NCBI GenBank assembly: GCA_964391675.1
Contig: CAYMMX010000001.1
Coordinates: 62,001 to 126,000 of the forward strand
Length of the DNA: 64,000 nucleotides
Source: CAYMMX01 sp964391675
GTDB lineage: Bacteria; Cyanobacteriota; Vampirovibrionia; Gastranaerophilales; Gastranaerophilaceae
Direction of reading: 5' to 3'
In this document: positions 24,820 to 33,591 of the stretch, in pieces
How positions within the stretch are numbered: position 1 is the first letter of the stretch
Layout: every line of letters starts with the position of its first letter
Translations under genes and position numbers: made by a program
The notes under the pieces: generated by a model
Seen by the model: only the letters and a program-made list of their open reading frames with translations
The model's database searches: none
Told to the model about the DNA's origin: nothing

Positions 24820-25899
24820 TTAAATGTAATCTAATAATGTTGTTTTGGTTAATAACTGCGATGTAATTGAATAAGTTGCATTAAGAGCATTTTCTTGCGT
24901 AGCTAAATCAGTAAGAACTTCCGTTAAATCTGCATCCTGAAGATCAGATTTATAGCTTTTTAAGTTGGTTATTGTCTCATCAAGAGAATCGCTAGTCATT
25001 TCTAATCTTCCCGATACTGAAGCCAGTTTTGTATTTGATTTGGTAACTGTTCCTAAATCAGTACTTAGACTGCTGATGCATGAATTTATTGTTGTTGTAT
25101 CATTATCAGCTAAAGCATTGCTTAAAGTCATAAGGCTTCCAAAAAGCCCTGCTGCTGTTGCTGTTTCAGTTGTATAAGTCCCATCACCATTATTTGTAAG
25201 TGTTGTGGTTACAGTAACTTGATTTCCATCTGTATCAGTGCTTGTTGTAATTGTAGTTCCAAAGACTTCAGAACCTGTTATATCTGCAGTTGACGATGTA
25301 TATGAATATGAGCCAAAAACAGCACTACCTTTTACATTTGTTGCAACAGATACACCATCTGAAATAGTTGTATATCTTTCGTAATCACTTGTTTGTGTTC
25401 CGTTATACCTTATTCCTGTAATATTACCGGTAGCAAGATCCGTTGTTACTTCATATGTTTGATTTGAAGTTGCTGTACCTGAAAATATATATTTTCCATT
25501 ATAATTTGTGTTGGAAAGATCCAGTACCCCTTGAACAATTTGGTCAACCTGAGATTTGATTGATACTAAATCTTCTGAATTATAAGTTCCATTTGCTGCC
25601 TGAGTTGCATAATCACTTGCTTTAGAAATTAAGTCTTCAACCGAACTCAAAGTTGTACTTGTTGTATTTAATTCACTTTGAGCATTGGCTATATTATCAG
25701 AATAACCATTTAGTTCACTAAGCTTTGAAGTTATTTTTAATATTTTCTTAACGGCATTAGGATCATCGGAAGGATCATTAATTTTTATTCCTGATGAAGC
25801 CTGTTGTGAAAGTTCATTATATTTTGATTCTGCACTCATAAGATAACCAAGCATTGTATTGCTTGTTTGTAGTGTTGAAACTCTAGATATGTTTGTCAT
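24820..25899 (-). CDS. flgL: Flagellar hook-filament junction protein FlgL (HAP3)
   Basis: A 359-residue flagellin-like protein exported through the flagellar type III system to form the junction between hook and filament. The N-terminal helix pair (VSTLQTSNTMLGYLMSAESK, SSGIKINDPSDDPNAVKKIL) and the C-terminal helix (LATQENALNATYSITSQLL) are the D0/D1 coiled-coil segments. The Ser/Thr-rich middle (about 150-260) is the surface-exposed domain. Gene order flgN-flgK-flgL supports the name. It is 11 nt downstream of flgK. Confidence 0.93.
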   Translation of the reverse strand: MTNISRVSTLQTSNTMLGYLMSAESKYNELSQQASSGIKINDPSDDPNAVKKILKITSKLSELNGYSDNIANAQSELNTTSTTLSSVEDLISKASDYATQAANGTYNSEDLVSIKSQVDQIVQGVLDLSNTNYNGKYIFSGTATSNQTYEVTTDLATGNITGIRYNGTQTSDYERYTTISDGVSVATNVKGSAVFGSYSYTSSTADITGSEVFGTTITTSTDTDGNQVTVTTTLTNNGDGTYTTETATAAGLFGSLMTLSNALADNDTTTINSCISSLSTDLGTVTKSNTKLASVSGRLEMTSDSLDETITNLKSYKSDLQDADLTEVLTDLATQENALNATYSITSQLLTKTTLLDYI

Positions 25900-25910
25900 T
25901 TAATACCTCA

Positions 25911-27482
25911 CTATTCGCCTAAATTGACTAATTCAGATAAAAGCTGATTACAAATAGAAAAAACCCTTGCTGCAGCTTGATATGCTTGTTGAAATTTTAT
26001 TAAGTCGCCTAATTCTTCATCAAGATTTACTCCCGTCTTTGAAGAAAGTTGTGATTTAATAGAGTCCAATACACTTGTTTGTGTTTCAAGGCTGGTATTT
26101 ATACCTTTTACCTTTGTACCTATACTTGAAACCTCTGTTGCTAAATAATTAGTAAATGATTGGTTATTTAAAAGAGGATACGTAGTATTTTGTGTATCAG
26201 CAAGTAATGTAGTGTTAGAATTATTACCTACATCTGAAGAATCTCCATTTGTAGTTTTTCTACCTGCTGCTATTAAATATAAATTGTTTTCAATATTTGA
26301 ATTTATTGTTATATTACCTGCATTAATATCTGTATCAGCAACTCCTGAATCTTTGTTTATAAATAAATTATTTGTACTTGAAGATGCTGTTAGAGTTGAA
26401 TAATCTGCACTTAAACACATTGCATATGTCACAACCCCATCAATTGTTTTTTGACCTGCTTGCAAACTGTTTATTTCTGAAGCAAATGATAAAGCTAAAG
26501 TATTCATACTTTCTATAACACTATTTATTGTAAAGTTTGAACTTGTTGCTGAACCTGTTACATCTAAAATTGCACCAAGAATACCGGAATCTAAGTCTTC
26601 ATTAATATTAGAAAACAGAGGAGTTCCTGTCGGATTAGCAGGATCTACAATATTTATAACAACAGGCTGATCTGCAGAAGGCCCTGTTGTTGCATCTAAA
26701 TACCCTACTACAGATGGTCCTTTTACTATATCATAACCACCTATTGATAAATCTACAGTTCCATTACTGTTAACATTTGTAGTTATGGGCATATATGAAG
26801 ATAGCTCTGTAAGAATTGCATCTCTTTTATCAAGCATAGCTGAGGCAGAAGTATTTGTTGAATTTGTTTTTACAATGTTCCCGTTTACTTCTGCAAGCTG
26901 ATCTAATAAGCTGTTTATTTCATTTATATCCGTTCCGATTTCTGAAGAATCAACAGAACCATTAACATTGTAATCACCTACTAAATCTTGTTGGGCTCCT
27001 ACTAAACTATTATATACACTATTAAAAACAGAACATACATTATTTGCACATGAAACATAATTTTGTCTTGCCGTAACATCTGTAGGATCATCTGCCAAAG
27101 CATTCACTGCATCATAAAAATTTGATAAAGCCGTATTTAACCCTGTATCGTTTAATTCATTCATAATGTCTTCTATACTTGCTGCTACTGTAGAATACTG
27201 CTCAAGATATGAACATGTTGAATTTTCCCCTCTATAATAACTTTCAAGATATTCATCAGAATACCTCATTATTTTTTGAATTTGCACACCACTTAAAGTA
27301 TTTGCTTGAGCAGTAGTGCTTCCGGTTAATTTAGTATAATTAACAACGTCAGCAAGATTTACACTTAGCTTTGAATAATTTTCATTATTAACATTAGCAA
27401 TATTGTTTGAAATAACCGTAATTGCGGCTTGATTAACCGATAATGCTTGTTGCGCTATGCTTAAACTTGATACTAATGACAT
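25911..27482 (-). CDS. flgK: Flagellar hook-associated protein FlgK (HAP1)
   Basis: A 523-residue hook-cap junction protein. The N-terminus has the axial-protein motif QAAITVISNNIANVNNENYS. The C-terminus SSKTGVNLDEELGDLIKFQQ, followed by AYQAAARVFSICNQLLSELV, is the matching helix. The middle is Asn/Ser/Thr-rich and variable. It is transcribed between flgN and flgL, with 18-nt and 11-nt gaps. A typical diderm FlgK is about 550 residues. Confidence 0.95.
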   Translation of the reverse strand: MSLVSSLSIAQQALSVNQAAITVISNNIANVNNENYSKLSVNLADVVNYTKLTGSTTAQANTLSGVQIQKIMRYSDEYLESYYRGENSTCSYLEQYSTVAASIEDIMNELNDTGLNTALSNFYDAVNALADDPTDVTARQNYVSCANNVCSVFNSVYNSLVGAQQDLVGDYNVNGSVDSSEIGTDINEINSLLDQLAEVNGNIVKTNSTNTSASAMLDKRDAILTELSSYMPITTNVNSNGTVDLSIGGYDIVKGPSVVGYLDATTGPSADQPVVINIVDPANPTGTPLFSNINEDLDSGILGAILDVTGSATSSNFTINSVIESMNTLALSFASEINSLQAGQKTIDGVVTYAMCLSADYSTLTASSSTNNLFINKDSGVADTDINAGNITINSNIENNLYLIAAGRKTTNGDSSDVGNNSNTTLLADTQNTTYPLLNNQSFTNYLATEVSSIGTKVKGINTSLETQTSVLDSIKSQLSSKTGVNLDEELGDLIKFQQAYQAAARVFSICNQLLSELVNLGE

Positions 27483-27500
27483 TACTATTCTCCGTTTTTA

Positions 27501-27998
27501 TTAGGCTTCTTCTATTATTGAACTAATTAGGCTTTTATCAATTCCTGTATTTTTGCCTTTGTTTGTATATTGTTTTGATTGTGGAATTATTGTTTCAACA
27601 ATTATATCCAGTGTTTTTTGAACCATTACAAGACCATGTTTAACCAAGGTCATATTAGTATTTTCTCTCAGCACAAGAGAACTTGAAAGAAGATTTAATC
27701 TTTCTTTTTGATTTTTTAATTTATCTGCAAGTTCATTATTAGATGTTTTTGCTTTTTCAATTACTTCAGATAACGTTATATTCTCATTACCCAAGTAACC
27801 GGCTACTTTTTTTCTTTTTTCGCTAATTTCTTTTATAATTTCTGTTTCTTGTACTATTTGAGCATCAATATCCCATAAAGCATCTATTTTTCTTTGAACT
27901 AAAATAGATTGCTTGACTCTGTAAAGCTCATCAAGCACTTCGTAAGCCTTAATTTCTTCATCAATAACTTCTTTAAATTTTATTAGCATATCATCCAT
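27501..27998 (-). CDS. flgN: FlgN-like flagellar export chaperone
   Basis: A 165-residue, mostly helical acidic protein (coiled coil through about residue 130) that should hold FlgK and FlgL until export. The family is diverse and the sequence itself is weakly diagnostic. The call rests on size, helical content (VKQ-type heptads, NELADKLKNQKERLNLLSSS) and position immediately upstream of flgK and flgL. SD AGGAGT precedes the ATG, and its own promoter lies at 28067-28095. Confidence 0.8.
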   Translation of the reverse strand: MDDMLIKFKEVIDEEIKAYEVLDELYRVKQSILVQRKIDALWDIDAQIVQETEIIKEISEKRKKVAGYLGNENITLSEVIEKAKTSNNELADKLKNQKERLNLLSSSLVLRENTNMTLVKHGLVMVQKTLDIIVETIIPQSKQYTNKGKNTGIDKSLISSIIEEA

Positions 27999-28066
27999 GA
28001 TAGACTCCTAAAATGTTTTTTAATAACCTGTTCCTTGGTATTGTATAAAAAAATTGATATTTGAGT

Positions 28067-28095
28067 ATTATACCACTTTGATTAGGTTCTTTAAA
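28067..28095 (-). promoter_or_regulatory. Promoter of the flgN-flgK-flgL unit
   Basis: TTTAAA (28095-28090) and a perfect TATAAT (28072-28067) on the minus strand, spaced 17 bp. This is a vegetative-type promoter, not a sigma-28 one. It starts a separate unit for the late hook-junction genes after the FlgM-like gene. Confidence 0.6.
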
Positions 28096-28132
28096 CATTT
28101 TTTTTTCATTTATAACAAATATTAACAAAATA

Positions 28133-28402
28133 TTATATTAAGTAATCTGCTATAACGCTCCTTCCATATGTAAGTCCATATTGTATATCTTCTGTTGATA
28201 GATTATCTTCACCTGCAATTTTTGCAAATTGTTTTATTTCTTCAGTATCTTGGTTTTTTAAAATATTACTATCATTTATTTCTAAACCATCACTAATCTC
28301 AGGTATCTCTTGCTTTTGCGGATTATTAGATGCTTTAAATGCATTTACTGCATTTAATAACTGTACCGGATTAACATTTGGGGTTGAAATTGCATTTACC
28401 AT
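28133..28402 (-). CDS. Small protein at the FlgM position (possible anti-sigma-28 factor)
   Basis: An 89-residue protein between flgJ and flgN, where flgM often lies. The N-terminal half is disordered-looking (NVNPVQLLNAVNAFKAS, then DGLEINDSN) and the C-terminal half forms a helix pair (IKQFAKIAGEDNLSTEDIQY and YGRSVIADYLI). This layout, unstructured then helical, fits FlgM, which keeps FliA inactive until the hook is complete. Sequence identity to textbook FlgM is low, so the name is a positional inference. Co-transcribed downstream of flgJ (18-nt gap). Confidence 0.5.
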   Translation of the reverse strand: MVNAISTPNVNPVQLLNAVNAFKASNNPQKQEIPEISDGLEINDSNILKNQDTEEIKQFAKIAGEDNLSTEDIQYGLTYGRSVIADYLI

Positions 28403-28420
28403 TTTTAATTAAATCTCCTC

Positions 28421-28765
28421 TTAGTCCTTAATATACTTTTCCATTTGAGAATAAATCTGTTTTGCAAATCCAAAAGTTGAATGAGGATTATTCGCCAAAC
28501 TTCTTCCGACCTCATTATACATATAAGATTTTAAATTATCAAAGTACTTAGTTTCTTCCCCGAAGATACCGCCTTCTTTATCTACGGTTTTATCAAGTTC
28601 TGAGAACATTTTTGCTATAAAAATTGATTCAAATTCAGTAGCAACTTTCTTTAATTGTTCTTTTCCGGATCCTGCTTTTTTTACTTGATTAATTATTTGC
28701 TGATCCGTATTTATTACTTCATTTGATATTTCCGGAGAATAATTTGTTAATCCTACTATACTCAT
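28421..28765 (-). CDS. flgJ: Flagellar rod-assembly protein FlgJ (rod-binding domain only)
   Basis: A 114-residue protein matching the N-terminal rod-cap domain of FlgJ: KKVATEFESIFIAKMFSELD, then EGGIFGEETKYFDNLKSYMY and SLANNPHSTFGFAKQIYSQM. The C-terminal muramidase domain of enterobacterial FlgJ (about 310 residues) is absent. A separate lytic transglycosylase gene at 32897-33448 in the same block can supply the wall-cutting activity. 35 nt downstream of flgI. Confidence 0.88.
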   Translation of the reverse strand: MSIVGLTNYSPEISNEVINTDQQIINQVKKAGSGKEQLKKVATEFESIFIAKMFSELDKTVDKEGGIFGEETKYFDNLKSYMYNEVGRSLANNPHSTFGFAKQIYSQMEKYIKD

Positions 28766-28800
28766 TTTACACTATATCCTTTTTGTATTTAATCATCTGT

Positions 28801-29910
28801 TTAAATTATAATTAACTCTGCTTGCAAACTGCCTGATTTTTTTAATGCCTGCAGGATTGAAATTAAATCGATTGGAGTTACACCTATTGAATTTAAAGCT
28901 CTTACAAGATCATTTAAGTTACTGTTTGCCGGCATTGCTATTACACTTCCCGGTGCTTTATTAATAGATATTTCAGCATTTTGAAATCCTACTGTTGAAC
29001 CTTGAGCAAAAGCATTTGGCTGGGAAACTTCGTTTGTAGTTGTAACAGTAACCGTTAAATTACCATGTGCTACTGCAGCAGGCATTAATTTCACATCAGC
29101 ACCTATCACAACAGTTCCCGTTCTCTCATTTACTACTACTCTTGCTTTTTCTGGGGTTGGTCTTACATCAATATTTTCTAATATCGATAAAAATGTAATT
29201 CTATCATTTAAAAATTTATCAGGAATAGTAATCTGTATACTGTTTCCATCAATAGCTTTTGCAGGTGCAACAAGAGCAGAAACAGTTTGGGCAATTCTTG
29301 AAGCCATTGTATAATCAGATTCTTGAATAGATAAAGTTATTGAATTTTCATCACCTATATCTGTTACCATATCTCTTTCCATTATTGCTCCACCCGGAAT
29401 TCTTCCTGTTGTTGTAATTGCTGTTCTTGTAGAATTTCCTCCGGCTGAAGCGTTTATTCCACCTACTGACAAAGGACCTTGTGCTACTGCAACTGCTTCG
29501 CCATTTGGTGCTTTAAGAATTGTTTGAACTAAAACACCACCTTCCAAGCTCTTACAATCGGCCAAGGTAGAAACTGTAACATCTATTCTGTCACCATTTT
29601 TTGCAAAAGGAGGAACCGTTGCTGTTACTATAACCGCAGCTGTTGATCCTTTTTGAATGTAGTTTTCCTGATCAATAATTGTTCCTAAATTCATAAGTAA
29701 CATTTTATTTGTAATTTGTGTTGAACGAGAATTATCACCTGTTTTAGGAAGACCAACAACAACACCGTAGCCAACAATTTGATTATCTCTAACTCCTTTT
29801 ACATGGGCAATATCTTTTATCCTTACGGTTGTATTTATAGCTTGTGCAGGAATCATTCCGAATATGTTTAATACCAAAATGGTTAATAATATTTTTTTAA
29901 TCTTTTTCAT
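28801..29910 (-). CDS. flgI: Flagellar P-ring protein FlgI
   Basis: A 369-residue periplasmic protein forming the bushing in the peptidoglycan layer. The signal peptide (KKILLTILVLNIFGMIPAQA) is followed by the conserved RIKDIAHVKGVRDNQIVGYG and VVGLPKTGDNS. TVPPFAKNGDRIDVTVSTLAD, LQESDY-like IQESDYTMASRIAQ and RVVVNERTGTVVIGADV are family landmarks, and the C-terminus ends SIGVTPIDLISILQALKKSG. Its presence implies a diderm envelope. Confidence 0.97.
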   Translation of the reverse strand: MKKIKKILLTILVLNIFGMIPAQAINTTVRIKDIAHVKGVRDNQIVGYGVVVGLPKTGDNSRSTQITNKMLLMNLGTIIDQENYIQKGSTAAVIVTATVPPFAKNGDRIDVTVSTLADCKSLEGGVLVQTILKAPNGEAVAVAQGPLSVGGINASAGGNSTRTAITTTGRIPGGAIMERDMVTDIGDENSITLSIQESDYTMASRIAQTVSALVAPAKAIDGNSIQITIPDKFLNDRITFLSILENIDVRPTPEKARVVVNERTGTVVIGADVKLMPAAVAHGNLTVTVTTTNEVSQPNAFAQGSTVGFQNAEISINKAPGSVIAMPANSNLNDLVRALNSIGVTPIDLISILQALKKSGSLQAELIII

Positions 29911-29929
29911 TTGATTAGACTTCCTCTCT

Positions 29930-30559
29930 TTAGAATAAGTATTTAATAAATCTGTTTATAATACCTTCATTACTTGCTCTTGATATTGAACCTCTGCCTG
30001 ATATAGCAAATTGAAGATTAGCGACATACTTAGAATAAACCTGCCCTGTTGAAGATATCCAACGAGGGTCTACTACTCCGGTTACTATTAAATCAGAACG
30101 TTCATTTCCGTTTACAAGAGTTTTCTTTCCTTGTACTACAAGATTTCCGTTTGGCATTTGCTGAACAACCTGTACTGCAATTTTATCCCCGAAAACCATT
30201 TTATTACTTGCAGCAGCACTATTAGTAACTTCATTTGATCCACCAAAAGTTCCTAAGTTATCGTTAATAAGATGTCTGCCCAAAATAGTATTGAAAAAAT
30301 TACTGAAATTATCCGTTGTAGAAGATTCTTTGTTTGATGAATATGTTAAATTATTTGTAACATTAAACGTTTCATCTAAAATTATTGAAATCAAATCCCC
30401 CACAGAACGTGCCTGAACTCCACCATATAATGACTTTGGAACAGGAGCATAAGTTTGAGAAGCACCTAAAGTAAACAGTGATTCAGCTTTAACGCCTATT
30501 GAAATTGATGCTAAAGCAATAATTAGTATTAAACATTTTGTTATTAAATTTTTAATCAT
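29930..30559 (-). CDS. flgH: Flagellar L-ring protein FlgH
   Basis: A 209-residue outer-membrane ring protein. Core motifs present: RSVGDLISIILDETF, then GDKIAVQVVQQMPNGNLVVQ, GKKTLVNGNERSDLIVTGVV, DPRWIS and VYSKYVANLQFAISGRG. The signal peptide ends SIGVKA before ESLF, and no lipobox Cys is present, whereas FlgH is usually a lipoprotein. FlgI and FlgA are encoded on either side, and flgH overlaps flgA by 4 bases (ATGA). Confidence 0.94.
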   Translation of the reverse strand: MIKNLITKCLILIIALASISIGVKAESLFTLGASQTYAPVPKSLYGGVQARSVGDLISIILDETFNVTNNLTYSSNKESSTTDNFSNFFNTILGRHLINDNLGTFGGSNEVTNSAAASNKMVFGDKIAVQVVQQMPNGNLVVQGKKTLVNGNERSDLIVTGVVDPRWISSTGQVYSKYVANLQFAISGRGSISRASNEGIINRFIKYLF

Positions 30560-31263
30560 ATTTTTACCAGTACCTTATTTTCTCCAATTACTTTTCCAGT
30601 ATAAATTTTATTGTAACTCTTACTCATTAAACAAATATTTTCTCCAACTATGCCGTCAGAGAGAGATGTTGCCTCAGTTGATATAGTTAGATTACTTGTA
30701 TTAAAAAACACAGTTACAACAGAATTTCTTAATATATCCGGCTTTTGTTTAACAAAACGTTTGTCAATTACCTCTCCCTCTCTAAAAGCTTTTTTTGCCA
30801 TTATTTCTCTTCCGAGTGAATCGGCTCTTAGAGGATATTGGATAATGTTTGATATTTCTACTTTTTTTATTGTCGTAACATTTGGTGTAATTGACTGTCC
30901 AATATTTATAAATGAAGATGCTACAACAACATTTTCCCATGCTCTTACAACTATTGGCGCATTAAAAACTTTTACAGCTTTATCATTAACGTAAATAGTA
31001 ACCTTTTCTAAATCTCTTGCCGCAAATTTATTGGAAAAAGAGTCTAGTTTAAAATTAATTTTACCATCGGGAATCTCAATATCTTTAAAAGGCAGAGCTA
31101 TTACTTTTACTTCAAGTTCTGCATCTGTATATTTTTTATATTTTTCAATAACTTGTCTTGAAATTTCTTTTTTAATTTCAGTATCATTTAAAGTAATAGC
31201 ATTAGCCTTTATTGAGCTAAAGGCTAAAATCATTATTAAAATAATTTTAAATAATCTTTTCAT
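30556..31263 (-). CDS. flgA: Flagella basal-body P-ring formation protein FlgA
   Basis: A 235-residue periplasmic chaperone needed to assemble FlgI. The signal peptide is MKRLFKIILIMILAFSSIKANA. The C-terminal SAF domain is clear: VVVASSFINIGQSITPNVT, then GREIMAKKAFREGEVIDKRF and VVTVFFNTSNLTISTEATSL, ending GEKVIGEN-like VIGENKVLVKI. Position between flgG and flgH/flgI is conserved in many diderms. Its stop overlaps the flgH start. Confidence 0.93.
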   Translation of the reverse strand: MKRLFKIILIMILAFSSIKANAITLNDTEIKKEISRQVIEKYKKYTDAELEVKVIALPFKDIEIPDGKINFKLDSFSNKFAARDLEKVTIYVNDKAVKVFNAPIVVRAWENVVVASSFINIGQSITPNVTTIKKVEISNIIQYPLRADSLGREIMAKKAFREGEVIDKRFVKQKPDILRNSVVTVFFNTSNLTISTEATSLSDGIVGENICLMSKSYNKIYTGKVIGENKVLVKI

Positions 31264-31281
31264 GATACTTCTCTTAATTTA

Positions 31282-32067
31282 CTAAACCATTTGATTTGTT
31301 TGTTTTAATATATCGCTAGAAGAACTAATTATTTTAGAGTTGGATTCAAAAGCTCTTTCAGCTTTTATCAACCCTATTAATTCTTCAACAACTTGTACAT
31401 TTGACCCCTCCAAAAACCCCTGTTGGATTGTTCCCATACCATTTGAACCCGGAGTATCCTGAATTGGATTACCCGATGCAGATGTTTCTACATAAAGATT
31501 ATGTCCTATAGCTAGTAAACCCGAAGGGTTTTGAAATCTAACCAATTGTATAGTTCCTGCTATTCTTTGTTCTGTATCAGAACCTACTGTTACTGAAATA
31601 TTACCATCTTCTGTTATATCAATTTCTGTTGCTTCCGCCGGAATTTGTGTTTGCGGCTGAATTAAATAACCATCAGTTGTACACAATTGGCCCATTGGAT
31701 CAAGTTTTAAAGAACCGTCTCTTGTATATGCAAGAGTACCATCAGTCTTCATAACCTGTAAAAAACCTTCTCCCTGAATCGCTATATCAAGGTTTCTATC
31801 TGTAGATATTGCTGTTCCTTGGCTAAAAACTCTTGTTGTTGCAGCCGTTTTTACACCCAGCCCATAGTCAATACCAACCGGCTGAAATGTTCCCTGATTA
31901 ATCATTGCCCCAGGTCCTTTAACAACCTGACTTAACATATCCTGAAATTCAACTCTGGACTTTTTAAACCCGTTTGTATTAACGTTTGCGATGTTATTAG
32001 AAATGACATCCAGATAATTCTGTTGTCCTATCATTCCTGTTGCTGCTGTTGATAAAGCTCTTAACAT
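31282..32067 (-). CDS. flgG: Flagellar distal rod protein FlgG
   Basis: A 261-residue axial protein. The opening MLRALSTAATGMIGQQNYLD, followed by VISNNIANVNTNGFKKSRVE, is the FlgG N-terminus. The body has IQGEGFLQVMKTDGTLAYTR with DGSLKLD, and the C-terminus has EGSNVQVVEELIGLIKAERA followed by FESNSKIISSS. It matches the standard length of 260-262. Preceded by flgF, as in the usual cluster order. Confidence 0.96.
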   Translation of the reverse strand: MLRALSTAATGMIGQQNYLDVISNNIANVNTNGFKKSRVEFQDMLSQVVKGPGAMINQGTFQPVGIDYGLGVKTAATTRVFSQGTAISTDRNLDIAIQGEGFLQVMKTDGTLAYTRDGSLKLDPMGQLCTTDGYLIQPQTQIPAEATEIDITEDGNISVTVGSDTEQRIAGTIQLVRFQNPSGLLAIGHNLYVETSASGNPIQDTPGSNGMGTIQQGFLEGSNVQVVEELIGLIKAERAFESNSKIISSSSDILKQTNQMV

Positions 32068-32099
32068 CTATTTCCTCCCGTTTTTTGATAAATTAATTT

Positions 32100-32897
32100 C
32101 TAAAGTCTTCCCACTCTCATCACTTGATCAAGTGTATCTGAACTTGACTTTACAATTTTTGATAAAGCCTCATAGTTTCTTGATGTACTTATTGTTTTAA
32201 TCATTTCATTTACAATATTTGCATTTGACATTTCCAAAGAGCCCTGTTCAATTGAAAATTTTGTAGGTTTAACTTCTTTGCTGGTATTCTCTGCAGTAGG
32301 TTTAAACTTTGAACCTCCGACACATACCATATCTTCTTTGTTTGAGAAATCATAAACCCCAATTTTTTGAAGAACCATTTGAGTCTGATCATTGCTTATT
32401 GTAATTTGTCCGTCTTCATTTATTATAATATCATTCAATGAACGTAGCACTACATCATTTGTTTTAATTTTTATTCTTTTATTTTTGTCATCAAGGACAT
32501 AATCACCGTCTTTATTTACAAGATTAGATTCATTATTGAGGGTAAACGAACCATTTCTTGTGTATGAAATATCTCCATCAGATGATTGAATTTTGAAAAA
32601 ACCGTCTCCTTGAATTGCTATATCAAAAACATTATTAGTTTTATCCAATGTTCCCTGAGTAAAATCATAAGTAAGTTTTTGCACCTGACTTCCTATACTT
32701 AATTCACCCACCGTTTGTATTTCTTCGGTATCTTTATTCACTTGTGCAACATTTGTATCATATATATTTCTAAAAATTAAAGCTTGTTTTTTATACCCTA
32801 TGGTATTAACATTTGCAACATTACTTGCTGTTGAATCGTTTTGGTCTATAAGTGCCTGCATACCGTTTGCTGCAGACTCGAGTCCTCGTATTATCAT
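32100..32897 (-). CDS. flgF: Flagellar proximal rod protein FlgF (FlgG-like)
   Basis: A 265-residue axial protein, shorter-featured than FlgG. Opening MIIRGLESAANGMQALIDQN, then TASNVANVNTIGYKKQALIF. IQGDGFFKIQSSDGDISYTR in the middle and the C-terminal helix NIVNEMIKTISTSRNYEALS are typical rod motifs. FlgF or the Bacillus FlhO-type rod protein are both possible; placement directly before flgG favours FlgF. It overlaps the upstream lytic transglycosylase gene by one base. Confidence 0.88.
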   Translation of the reverse strand: MIIRGLESAANGMQALIDQNDSTASNVANVNTIGYKKQALIFRNIYDTNVAQVNKDTEEIQTVGELSIGSQVQKLTYDFTQGTLDKTNNVFDIAIQGDGFFKIQSSDGDISYTRNGSFTLNNESNLVNKDGDYVLDDKNKRIKIKTNDVVLRSLNDIIINEDGQITISNDQTQMVLQKIGVYDFSNKEDMVCVGGSKFKPTAENTSKEVKPTKFSIEQGSLEMSNANIVNEMIKTISTSRNYEALSKIVKSSSDTLDQVMRVGRL

Positions 32898-33448
32898 TAA
32901 GCACCTCCCTTATATTTACTGTAAATGCTTAAAACATTTTTTACGTAACGTTGAGTTTCACCGTATGGAGGAATTCCACCATATTTTTTTACTGCTCCGC
33001 CACCGGCGTTGTATGCTGCTAATGCTAATTCTTTATTTCCTCCATAGGTTTTTAATAAATTTGCCAACATTTTAGTACCGCCTCTTACATTATCTTCTGC
33101 ATCGTATGGGTTAATAACACCCAAACTTTTTGCTGTTCCAGGCATTAATTGCATTAAGCCTGCAGCTCCGCAGCGTGAAGTTGCTTTTTCGTTAAATCCG
33201 GATTCTTGCTTTACTACAGCTTTTACAAAATCAGGATCAAGACCGTTTTTTGTAGAATATTCATTTATAAGTTGATTTATTTCTTCTCTTGAAACATCAC
33301 TACCGGAATTGTTTGCTTTCATTGAGTAATCCAAAATACTTTGGAAATCTTTATCAGGTTTCTTTTCAATTTCACCAGAAAGTTTTTGAAATTGCTTTTC
33401 AATAGAATTTATTCTTTGTAATGTTATATCTAAGCCTGTAATTTCCAT
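32897..33448 (-). CDS. Lytic transglycosylase (SLT domain), first gene of the flagellar rod unit
   Basis: A 183-residue protein whose C-terminal 110 residues are a soluble lytic transglycosylase-type (SLT) domain: catalytic Glu in VKAVVKQESGFNEKATS, then GAAGLMQLMPGTAKSLGV and LALAAYNAGGGAVKKYGGIP. No signal peptide is visible. Its N-terminal 70 residues look helical and could bind the rod or be exported by the flagellar system. It lies upstream of flgF (1-base overlap), so it probably opens the wall for the rod, complementing the single-domain FlgJ. Acts on murein by 1,6-anhydro cleavage. Confidence 0.9.
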   Translation of the reverse strand: MEITGLDITLQRINSIEKQFQKLSGEIEKKPDKDFQSILDYSMKANNSGSDVSREEINQLINEYSTKNGLDPDFVKAVVKQESGFNEKATSRCGAAGLMQLMPGTAKSLGVINPYDAEDNVRGGTKMLANLLKTYGGNKELALAAYNAGGGAVKKYGGIPPYGETQRYVKNVLSIYSKYKGGA

Positions 33449-33485
33449 GCTTCTCCCCGGATTTTAATTGGAAATCTAAATTTCA

Positions 33486-33514
33486 TTTGTATATCACATA
33501 TTCCTACATATACA
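33486..33514. repeat. Inverted repeat upstream of the flagellar rod unit
   Basis: Two perfect 8-bp arms, TTGTATAT and ATATACAA, separated by 13 bp, lie 38-66 bp upstream of the transglycosylase ATG. Such spacing suits a dimeric regulator site. I see no convincing promoter here. Confidence 0.35.
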
Positions 33515-33573
33515 ATGTACAATATATTCCAGCCGACTAACATCAACCTTGGGGTTTAAATTTTTAATTCCAT

Positions 33574-33591
33574 ATAGACCACATGGTCTAT
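33574..33591. repeat. Short palindrome overlapping the Xer gene stop
   Basis: Perfect 8-bp arms (ATAGACCA/TGGTCTAT) with a CA centre. It could form a 7-bp hairpin with an ACAT loop at the 3' end of the recombinase mRNA. No T-run follows, and it does not match a dif-type 28-bp site. Confidence 0.35.

Noticed and set aside
33574..33591. dif/Xer site at the recombinase gene
   Set aside because: The 18-bp palindrome has a 2-bp centre and lacks the 11-6-11 layout.
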